This document shows, piece by piece, positions 1 through 5,798 of a stretch of 7,993 nt of DNA. The stretch is from Pseudomonadota bacterium (lineage in GTDB: Bacteria; Bdellovibrionota_C; UBA2361; OMII01), in contig JAIXPR010000361.1 in assembly GCA_027486155.1 (NCBI GenBank), positions 1 to 7,993 on the forward strand. Direction: 5' to 3'. Numbering within the stretch: the stretch's first letter is position 1; the number at the start of each line of letters is the position of its first letter. The notes beneath the pieces were generated by a model. It did no database searches. It was not told the origin of the DNA and was given only the letters and a program-made list of their open reading frames with translations. A program made the position numbers and the translations under genes.

Positions 1-881
1 AACCGGCGGTGGCGCAGCTCCTCAATCAACTGAAAGAAAAAGTTGAGTCCGAGCTCGACGCGAAGGAGGCGAGCTTTAGAACGAAGGCGCTCCAGAAGCA
101 GCTCGATGAGCAGTACCTCGACCTCTCCCTCCCTGAGGCTGGTTCAGGCCTCGGCGCGGTTCACCCCGTTACCATCGTCGAAGAGCGCATTACCGAGATC
201 TTACGTCCCTTCGGCTTCGAGAATGTTATGGGTCCAGAGATTGAGACCGACTACTATTGCTTTGATTCGCTCAATATCCCGAAGCACCACCCCGCTCGCG
301 ACATGCAGGACACCTTCTACACTGAGACAGGGCACGTGCTTCGGACTCACACCACCTCCGTGCAGGCTCGCATGTTGCAGCACCGGTCGTTGTTTGAGAA
401 CGGCAAGCTGCCGCTCAAGATCGCTTCGCTCGGCCGGGTGTATCGAAACGAGACTGAGGATGCTTCGCATCAGTCGATGTTCCACCAGTACGAGCTCGTG
501 TGGGTAGAGGAGGGATTAACCCTATCGCACCTTATGGGACTCATCACCCATATCTTAAAGGAGCTCTACGGGAAGCGGCGCAAGGTGCGATTCACGCCGA
601 GGTTCTATCCGTATACCGAACCGAGCATCGGCCCTCAGATCGATTGCTCGGTGTGTAAGGGGGATGGATGTGGCGCGTGTGGCGGCGCGGGATGGGTAAC
701 CGTCGGTGGCGCGGGAATGATTCACCGCAACGTCTTGCAAGAGTTCAAGTTCGATCCGGAGAAGGTCTCCGGATTCGCGTTCGGTTTGGGAACCTCTCGC
801 CTTGCGGGACAGCTCTATAACTTCCCACACCTTCGTTCCGTTTATGAAAATGATCTGCGCGTTCTCAAGGAGATCGTATGA
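1..881 (+). CDS. pheS: Phenylalanyl-tRNA synthetase alpha subunit (5' partial)
   Basis: Catalytic alpha subunit of the cytoplasmic alpha2beta2 synthetase, which charges tRNA-Phe. The frame is open from the window edge. A GTG at position 9 is not the true start: alignment from memory with E. coli PheS places it about 50 residues in, within the N-terminal coiled coil, so the 5' end is outside the window. Numbering from that GTG: class II motif 1 region VHPVT near 51 and GPEIE near 75; NIPKHHPARD near 89-98; motif 2 GRVYRNE at 142-148 with MFHQ at 157-160; motif 3 region GFAFGLGTSR at 255-264; C-terminal YENDLRVLKE. An inserted C-x2-C-x4-C-x2-C cluster (Cys213, 216, 221, 224) resembles the Cys-rich insert I recall from many bacterial PheS proteins. 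Motif 3 reads GLGTSR where GMGMER is usual. The stop overlaps the pheT start by 4 bases, implying translational coupling. Identification is secure. Confidence 0.97.
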   Translation, partial: PAVAQLLNQLKEKVESELDAKEASFRTKALQKQLDEQYLDLSLPEAGSGLGAVHPVTIVEERITEILRPFGFENVMGPEIETDYYCFDSLNIPKHHPARDMQDTFYTETGHVLRTHTTSVQARMLQHRSLFENGKLPLKIASLGRVYRNETEDASHQSMFHQYELVWVEEGLTLSHLMGLITHILKELYGKRRKVRFTPRFYPYTEPSIGPQIDCSVCKGDGCGACGGAGWVTVGGAGMIHRNVLQEFKFDPEKVSGFAFGLGTSRLAGQLYNFPHLRSVYENDLRVLKEIV

Positions 882-3004
882 AGTTACACGTTCGTTTGCT
901 TGAGAAGTGGATGGAGATCCCTGAGTGCGCGCCTGAGACAGCGGCTCGCTCGCAGCTTCGTCATACCCTCGATGATATCGGTCTTGAGGTTAAGTCAGTT
1001 GAGGTCTCCCCTGAAAAGGGCGTTGTCTTTACTATTGAGACCTTGGCAAATCGTGGAGACCACCTCTATGTGATGGGGGTCGCGCGCGAACTTGCCGCGA
1101 GAACCCTTGCGCAGATTAAGTTGCCAACCTTGGCGGCTAAGCTCAGTGAGCGAAAGGCCTCGGTTCCGGTGCGACGCGCGACGGAGAGGTGTCCCCGGTA
1201 CGCGTTGCTTGAGATGAGCCTGCCAGCGGAGATGCCGCTTCGTAACGATGTCGCGTCGTTTGTGGACGAGCCGGGTAAACATCCCGCTATCGTTGATATC
1301 TTGAACTACGTGCAGATGGAGTTCGGTCAGCCGATGCATGCCTTCGACGCGGACAAGATCGAGGGAGAGATAATCATTGATCTCGCCACCAAAGCTGAGG
1401 AGATTGAGGCCCTCGACGGAAAAACCTACAAGGTGCCGGAAGGGTCGATCGTGATTCGTGATAGGAAGAAGATCGTCGCGGTCGCCGGTGTTATCGGATG
1501 CTCGAACAGCATGGTCACCGCGACGACCCGTAAGGTCTACGTTGAGGCGGCGGTCTTTGATCCAACGAGTGTGCGCATTACCGCTCGCGCTATGGGACTT
1601 GGTACCGACGCGTCTCACGCGTTCGAGCGTGGCGTTGATCCTGAGGGGATTCAGACGGCGCTCAAGCGTCTCGTTACGTTGGCCGAAGGGTCAGCTGGTT
1701 CGATTCCAGGCGCTGAGTCAGCCCACGCATTGGGCCTAACCTACCTTGAGGCAAGCCCACCAGAGAAGCGAAAGGTGAGCGTCACCCTTAATCACCTCCG
1801 TCGAGAGCTAAACATGCCTCGGCTTGAGGAGGTTGAGATCGTCGCTCGCCTGAAGCACCTGGGATACTCAGTTGAGGCTACAACCGTTGGAAAGGATCGC
1901 GACCTTTCACTCGCTATTCCATCGTGGCGTTTGTGGGATTGTCGCAATCGTGAGGATGTCGTCGAGGATGTCGCTCGATCGGTTGGTCTCAATCGCATGC
2001 GCACCGAGCTTCCCGCCCTTGATTACGATGCTCCCGCGAAGAATCCAATCGAGACTGTCTTTCAACGTGTCCGCTCCGCGGTTTTGGGGAACGGATTCTT
2101 TGAGGTTATCACGAAGGGGTTTTACTCGGCGGCTGATGTCGCCCTCCTTGAGAGCCTTCACCGTGGAGTGAGTGCGCAGCATGTCGAGCTCAAGAACTCC
2201 TTGGAGCAGAGCAACTCGCACATGAAGGTGACAAATATCCTTCACGCAACGAAGCTGCTCGCCGCAAACCGGAAGCGTGGTGTGCGTGCGCCGAAGGTTT
2301 TTGAACTCTGCCGAGTGTTCTCGAAGCCCGCGGAGCTTCCATCGGATGAGCCGAAGGAGCGTGACCCGCTTGATTATAACTACGAGCGGGATGTTCTCTG
2401 TCTCGCGTCCGCCGGCCGGTGGAGCGATACCGAGTGGCGTAAAGGTGAATCACTTGAGGAACATGCGCGGCTCTTTAAGGGTGCTCTCGCGGCTATCGTG
2501 AAGAGCCTCGGCTGTGAGTTCTCGGTCGGAAAGAGCGAGAATAAGTTCCTTCATCCCGGAATGCAGGCCTCTATTAAGATGGGGCGCTCAGTTGTGGGAT
2601 ACTTCGGTGTTGTGCATCCGACGATCCGAGAAGCGTGCGATCTGAAAGAGGAGGCGCTCTTCGCTGAGTTCGATCTTCGCCTCGTGTATCGGTTGATGTC
2701 CAAGGTTGAGGCCCCCGCGGTCAGCGATCTTCCACCGATCTCACGAGACCTGACCCTGAAGATGGACCTCAAGGAGCAGGCGGGACGAGTCCTGCGTATT
2801 CTCCATGAGCTCAACCTTGAGTCAGTAACGGAGGCTTCAATCATCGATGACTTCCGCAAGCAGGAGGAGAGCTTCCGACGAGTAACTTACCGAGTGACCT
2901 TCCAACGAACAGACCGCACGTTGAAGCACGAGGAGGTGGACGCCGCTATGACCACGTTGCTGGATACGCTGAGGACAAAGCACAGCATCGAGATGATGGT
3001 GTGA
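878..3004 (+). CDS. pheT: Phenylalanyl-tRNA synthetase beta subunit lacking the tRNA-binding (B2) domain
   Basis: Beta subunit, partner of PheS, needed for tRNA-Phe binding and editing of mischarged Tyr. The 708 residues compare with about 795 in E. coli. Order: short B1 part (1-45); then directly the second half of B1, with LANRGD and GVAREL (57-72); B3/B4 editing domain (about 103-270) with GQPMHAFD at 150-157 and VEAAVFDP at 222-229, so counterparts of the editing His and Glu appear as His154 and Glu223; B5 domain (about 297-375); synthetase-like core (about 385-605) with HPGMQASI at 559-566 and GVVHP at 577-581; ferredoxin-fold anticodon-binding domain (about 614-706). The gap against E. 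coli is the EMAPII/OB-fold domain (roughly residues 40-148 there), absent between GLEV (35-38) and VFTIE (50-54). The frame is uninterrupted, so this is a domain absence, not decay. The ATG start overlaps the pheS stop as ATGA. Confidence 0.96.
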   Translation: MKLHVRLLEKWMEIPECAPETAARSQLRHTLDDIGLEVKSVEVSPEKGVVFTIETLANRGDHLYVMGVARELAARTLAQIKLPTLAAKLSERKASVPVRRATERCPRYALLEMSLPAEMPLRNDVASFVDEPGKHPAIVDILNYVQMEFGQPMHAFDADKIEGEIIIDLATKAEEIEALDGKTYKVPEGSIVIRDRKKIVAVAGVIGCSNSMVTATTRKVYVEAAVFDPTSVRITARAMGLGTDASHAFERGVDPEGIQTALKRLVTLAEGSAGSIPGAESAHALGLTYLEASPPEKRKVSVTLNHLRRELNMPRLEEVEIVARLKHLGYSVEATTVGKDRDLSLAIPSWRLWDCRNREDVVEDVARSVGLNRMRTELPALDYDAPAKNPIETVFQRVRSAVLGNGFFEVITKGFYSAADVALLESLHRGVSAQHVELKNSLEQSNSHMKVTNILHATKLLAANRKRGVRAPKVFELCRVFSKPAELPSDEPKERDPLDYNYERDVLCLASAGRWSDTEWRKGESLEEHARLFKGALAAIVKSLGCEFSVGKSENKFLHPGMQASIKMGRSVVGYFGVVHPTIREACDLKEEALFAEFDLRLVYRLMSKVEAPAVSDLPPISRDLTLKMDLKEQAGRVLRILHELNLESVTEASIIDDFRKQEESFRRVTYRVTFQRTDRTLKHEEVDAAMTTLLDTLRTKHSIEMMV

Positions 3005-3109
3005 GGTTTGGATTGAGCTCCGCGCGTTCGGGAAGGGACCCACGCTCCATTCGCCACGCTTTGGCCGAAGATATCACCTCGTAGATCAGAGAGCTGGCCG
3101 GTGTGGTTG

Positions 3110-3163
3110 TGTCTGGGATGAGGTCTCCTGGTTCCAGACATCCCTGCGGCGCGCAGTTTTTTT
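3110..3163 (+). terminator. Probable rho-independent terminator of the pheST operon, two tandem stem-loops
   Basis: The distal hairpin pairs CTGCG (3144-3148) with CGCAG (3152-3156) over a 3-base loop and is followed at once by seven T (3157-3163). Just upstream, TGTCTGG (3110-3116) pairs perfectly with CCAGACA (3134-3140). An alternative pairing, GGGATG (3115-3120) with CATCCC (3139-3144), would compete with both. It lies about 105-160 bases after the pheT stop, in the right orientation to end the operon. The 5-bp distal stem is short, so strength is uncertain. Confidence 0.5.
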
Positions 3164-3178
3164 GGTCAATTATCGCTG

Positions 3179-3236
3179 AGGCGCGGAAGGCGCGGAGAGC
3201 GCAGGACCTCATCAATGGTCATCTGCGAACTCCGCG
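3179..3236. repeat. G+C-rich repeat hairpin with tandem 9-mers
   Basis: AGGCGCGGA occurs twice in tandem (3179-3187, 3188-3196), followed by a diverged GAGCGCAGG. The right part, 3191-3204, pairs with 3223-3236: CGCGGAG with CTCCGCG and CGCAG with CTGCG, separated by a 2x2 internal mismatch, with an 18-base loop. It resembles the purine-rich GCGGAG/CTCCGC dispersed intergenic repeats seen in various bacterial genomes, but no second copy is in the window, so membership of a family is inference. Confidence 0.45.
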
Positions 3237-3363
3237 TTTCATAACCCAGATATTCGGACCCGGATGAACTTAGTTGTTTACTTAATGGCGCATGGTTAAC
3301 ATGTCTTGGAGAACACAAGCGTCGACGTGTCTGTAGCCCGTCACGCAATCGTTACCACACAGC

Positions 3364-3477
3364 ATGACGACCGCTCGCGTAAACCAGATCTGTATTCTCC
3401 TTTTCGCGCTAACCCTTGGAGCGCTCATTGTCATCTGTGAACCCGTGTCGCTCCCAACTAGCATGGACTTCTCTTAG
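3364..3477 (+). pseudogene. N-terminal fragment of the GT87-like membrane protein, ended by in-frame TAG
   Basis: ATG at 3364 opens a frame that is exactly in phase with the long ORF starting at 3514 and is broken only by TAG at 3475-3477. The 37 codons give one hydrophobic segment (about residues 8-25, ICILLFALTLGALIVIC) and then MDFS immediately before the stop. Reading through, the sequence continues LYEGLQRAYGGKMLYQ, which fits the first extracytoplasmic loop expected of GT87/GT-C glycosyltransferases: an acidic residue shortly after helix 1, then a Y...G..lY pattern. Upstream, the frame closes at TAG 3334-3336. No good Shine-Dalgarno sequence precedes 3364. A CAG-to-TAG transition is the simplest origin; a base-calling error or programmed readthrough are alternatives. 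Confidence 0.6.
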
Positions 3478-3513
3478 CTCTACGAGGGGCTTCAGCGAGC
3501 GTATGGGGGAAAG

Positions 3514-4542
3514 ATGCTCTACCAGCTTGATGACGACATTTATCCAAACTCACGAGGTAGCTATCTGCAGGGAGCCTTTCCGTTTCCGGGACCGCCCTGG
3601 TATCTTGTGGTGTTCCTTCCTCTCGGACTTCTGTTCCTTGGGAAAGCAGCGCTCTCGTGGGCTCTCCTAAATGTCGGATTTCTCTCCCTTACGGTTGCCC
3701 TTACCTGTCGTGGGTTGTCCGCGAGGGCTGTCGCGTTGATAACGTCGATCGCCCTTCTTGCCGCGCCGGTACAGGGGCATCTGATAGTGGGTCAGTTCTC
3801 ACTTATCGTCGGGCTCGGTATCGCGCTGACCCTGTGGGCATCAACACATCATCGACCCTCACTGGTAGCCGTTGGCCTTATTCTCACAACTCTCAAGCCG
3901 CATATCGGCGTTCCCTTCGTGGTCGCGTTTTTTCTGTGGTCTGTGCGAGGAGCGCCTACCGGAGTCATGAGGCAGGCGGGGCTCTTTGTGGGATTCTTGG
4001 TAGTTCTCCTGCTCGCTTCTCTCGCGATTGATCCGCACAGCCTCTCTATGTATCCGGGCTATCTGGTCACCCTGAACTCCCTTCCGGTGAATAAGGTATG
4101 CGACACATGTTCGAGCATCCCAACCTTCGCTACCGACATATGGTCAGTAGCTAGTGGTGATATTTGGCGCGTTCGTTTCGTGATGAGTAGCCTCCTTTGG
4201 GCGATCTTGATTATGCCTTTGGTCATCGTGGGGCTGAGCGCACCGCTTTTCATTTCGGCAACTGTCTTCGCCATCCTTCTCTCCGCTCCCTACCTCAGAA
4301 ATTACGATTACGTTCTTTTGATTCCGCCGCTGCTGATCACTGCCCAAAGTACGGTTCATATAAGCTCTCCCTCAACCCGAAGGATAATCTGGGGCCTTCT
4401 AGCTCTCGCCATTCTCATTGCGGGTGGGCTTCCCTACCTTACTGACCGGGTTGGCCAGGGGCGCTATCTCTGCGTCGCCCCGCTCCTGGGGTATGTCGCG
4501 ACTATTGTGTTGTCAGTTGTCGTACGGCCCGCCCATCGATGA
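3514..4542 (+). CDS. Polytopic membrane protein, GT87/DUF2029-like glycosyltransferase (N-terminally truncated by upstream TAG)
   Basis: The product has 342 residues and about eight or nine hydrophobic segments, so it is an inner-membrane protein. Diagnostic for a GT-C polyprenyl-phosphate-sugar-dependent glycosyltransferase of the GT87/DUF2029 type are FPGPPWYLVVFLPLG (near 24-38, the usual F.yPP...l..P), VGQFSLIVG (92-100) and LKPHIGVPF (127-135). Such enzymes add mannose or arabinose to envelope glycans in actinobacteria; the acceptor here is unknown. ATG 3514 is the first start codon after the TAG at 3475; GGGGGA lies only 3 bases upstream, a poor spacing. Starting there would omit helix 1 and the presumed catalytic Asp35 of the full frame, so this form alone is probably inactive. 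The read-through length (392 residues) matches the family. The last codons (RPAHR-stop) lie inside a palindromic repeat. Confidence 0.72.
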   Translation: MLYQLDDDIYPNSRGSYLQGAFPFPGPPWYLVVFLPLGLLFLGKAALSWALLNVGFLSLTVALTCRGLSARAVALITSIALLAAPVQGHLIVGQFSLIVGLGIALTLWASTHHRPSLVAVGLILTTLKPHIGVPFVVAFFLWSVRGAPTGVMRQAGLFVGFLVVLLLASLAIDPHSLSMYPGYLVTLNSLPVNKVCDTCSSIPTFATDIWSVASGDIWRVRFVMSSLLWAILIMPLVIVGLSAPLFISATVFAILLSAPYLRNYDYVLLIPPLLITAQSTVHISSPSTRRIIWGLLALAILIAGGLPYLTDRVGQGRYLCVAPLLGYVATIVLSVVVRPAHR

Positions 4543-4572
4543 GGCGTTGATACCTCCGTATCACTTGGCCCA

Positions 4573-4648
4573 CGGTAGGGCCCGACTCCTGGCGGGCCGT
4601 ATCGTACCTTGAGGTATCAACGCTTCATCGATAGGCGAGGCGATACGG
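4573..4648 (+). repeat. 76-bp direct repeat, copy 1
   Basis: Begins CGGTAGGGCCCG and ends GGCGATACGG. It differs from copy 2 at three positions (T for C, T for G, T for C). It contains a GGCCCG/CGGGCC hairpin with an 8-base loop. Confidence 0.85.
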
Positions 4649-4689
4649 CCCGCGGGGACGCGGGCCCTACCTGGTGCCGTATCGATCAT

Positions 4690-4765
4690 CGGTAGGGCCC
4701 GACTCCTGGCGGGCCGTACCGTACCTGGAGGTATCAACGCCTCATCGATAGGCGAGGCGATACGG
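4690..4765 (+). repeat. 76-bp direct repeat, copy 2
   Basis: Same unit as copy 1, 117 bases further on. Its right half (4727-4749) is the perfect inverted partner of 4535-4557, which overlaps the stop codon of the glycosyltransferase-like gene. Confidence 0.85.
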
Positions 4766-4920
4766 GGTGAGGGGAGGTATGTTGATGAGATTGTCCGCGG
4801 AACGAGGGCTTTTACTCATTGTATTCAGCATGTTGGAGGTGGATTAGGACTTTATCCCTTCATGACGTTCTTAATTTGAGATAGGAGCGGCCCTTATGGT
4901 AGTTTGTTGCAACTGAGTTG

Positions 4921-4937
4921 TAGGAGGCTCTGGCTTG
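4921..4937 (+). promoter_or_regulatory. Shine-Dalgarno sequence deciding the tonB TTG start
   Basis: TAGGAGG at 4921-4927 lies 7 bases before TTG at 4935-4937. This near-perfect site and spacing support the unusual TTG start over the internal ATG at 4962. Confidence 0.8.
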
Positions 4938-5702
4938 TCGGACCTAGTTATCACGCAACAGATGGTCTTTTCAGGGGTGCAGTACGAGCGCCTAGTACGA
5001 CCACGTCCGGCAGAAGATAGCCTGATGAGCCGAGCTCTTGTTGCCTCGGTGCTGCTCCATGTGGTCTTCCTGTGTGGCGGTGTCCTTGGCTATTGGTTCT
5101 GTGTCTCTGCACCGGCAGTGGGTCCACGGGAGTTCGATGTTACCCTGGTTGAACTAACCGCCAACGAAACGCTTCTTCCCCCGCCGCAACTTCCTGTGCA
5201 GGAGCCGAAAGCTCGCGCTGTAATTCTCCCACCCGTAGAGCCTAAAGCTCCAGCGCTGCAACCGAAGCGAGAGGAGCCTCGCGTCACGGTGAAGGACGCG
5301 GCGAAGGTGAAAACTGAGTCAAAGCCACAGCCGACACAGAACAGTGCTACGGGCCCTTCCGCTCCCACAAGCTCGGCCTCTCTCAGTGGTGGAAATGAGT
5401 CGGTACAGAAAGCGCGAGTGAGCTATCACCACATGGTCGCGACGTTACTCGCGAAGTCGAAGCGCTATCCTGAACGTGCGGTGCGAGGTCGGGTTACCGG
5501 GAGTGGGGCGCTGCGAATTACTATCTCCTCCAGCGGGGATGTTCATAGGGTTGAGGTAATCGAATCCACTCAGTCCACAGTCCTTGATGATGAGTTGCTC
5601 CGAATGGTTGAGAGAGCGGCTCCGTTTCCGGACTTTCCTGCAGGGATGTCGCAAGGTGATGTGACGCTCGTCGTGCCGGTTGCCTTTAGGTTGGAGCAGT
5701 AG
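4935..5702 (+). CDS. tonB: TonB-family energy transducer
   Basis: A 255-residue protein with classic TonB architecture. A cytoplasmic N-terminus of about 33 residues precedes one membrane anchor (about 34-57). The anchor contains S38-x3-H42, matching the SxxxH motif by which TonB couples to ExbB/ExbD. A Pro/Lys/Glu-rich periplasmic linker follows (about 82-135: PPPQLP, PVEPKAP), then a Ser-rich stretch and a C-terminal TonB domain (about 165-255) with YP at 178-179, GSGALRITI (189-197), VHRVEVIEST (203-212) and LVVPVAFRL (245-253). It would carry proton-motive-force energy to outer-membrane receptors for iron, cobalamin or other substrates. Neither exbB/exbD nor a receptor gene is in the window, so it is an orphan here and its client is unknown. 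Start TTG is chosen from the strong Shine-Dalgarno site. The stop is TAG. Confidence 0.85.
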   Translation: MSDLVITQQMVFSGVQYERLVRPRPAEDSLMSRALVASVLLHVVFLCGGVLGYWFCVSAPAVGPREFDVTLVELTANETLLPPPQLPVQEPKARAVILPPVEPKAPALQPKREEPRVTVKDAAKVKTESKPQPTQNSATGPSAPTSSASLSGGNESVQKARVSYHHMVATLLAKSKRYPERAVRGRVTGSGALRITISSSGDVHRVEVIESTQSTVLDDELLRMVERAAPFPDFPAGMSQGDVTLVVPVAFRLEQ

Positions 5703-5798
5703 GGGAGGCGATACTCCGTGCACCCCCTTGCGCGCTGTGGGGCTCCTCGATAATCGGCGGCATCCTATGCATGTGCGCACGGTAACGACGAGGCTAGA

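Larger units (their letters stand above)
3005..3363. other. Intergenic region between pheT and the glycosyltransferase-like gene
   Basis: No convincing gene lies here; short frames on both strands lack ribosome binding sites and recognisable protein character. It holds two stem-loops ending in a T-run (3110-3163) and a G+C-rich repeat hairpin (3179-3236). A weak promoter-like pair, TTGTTT at 3274-3279 and TTAACA at 3296-3301 with a 16-base spacer, precedes the ATG at 3364, but the -10 match is poor and I do not claim it. Confidence 0.6.
4521..4765. mobile_element. MITE-like palindromic repeat element
   Basis: A 245-base non-coding element. A 76-base unit occurs twice as a direct repeat, 4573-4648 and 4690-4765 (117 bases apart, 3 mismatches). 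The left end, 4535-4557, is a perfect 23-base reverse complement of 4727-4749, and the match extends imperfectly (one gap, a few mismatches) to 4521 and 4765, so the element has inverted ends of about 38 bases. Internal hairpins: GGCCCG (4579-4584) with CGGGCC (4593-4598); GGCCCGC (4647-4653) with GCGGGCC (4660-4666); GGCCCG (4696-4701) with CGGGCC (4710-4715). No transposase and no clear target-site duplication are visible. It could be a non-autonomous transposable element or a REP-like cluster. There is no T-run, so it is not a classical terminator, though it could slow RNA polymerase or stabilise mRNA. Confidence 0.75.
4543..4934. other. Intergenic region between the glycosyltransferase-like gene and tonB
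   Basis: The first 223 bases are the palindromic element. The remainder (4766-4934) shows no gene. It must carry the tonB promoter, but I see no convincing -35/-10 pair: TTGAGA at 4876-4881 and TATGGT at 4895-4900 are only 13 bases apart. The tonB ribosome binding site is at its end. Confidence 0.6.

Noticed and set aside
9..11. GTG as the pheS start codon
   Set aside because: The frame is open to the window edge and the position corresponds to about residue 55 of E. coli PheS, so the true start is upstream.
995..1618. Minus-strand 207-codon frame inside pheT
   Set aside because: It is antisense to a secure pheT coding region, with no protein family character.
1695..1709. Perfect tRNA T-arm-like sequence CTGGTTCGATTCCAG
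   Set aside because: It lies inside pheT with no anticodon arm or acceptor stem in place; chance similarity.
3657..4031. Plus-strand 124-codon frame within the glycosyltransferase-like gene
   Set aside because: It is a frame-shifted shadow; the gene's own frame has the membrane helices and family motifs.
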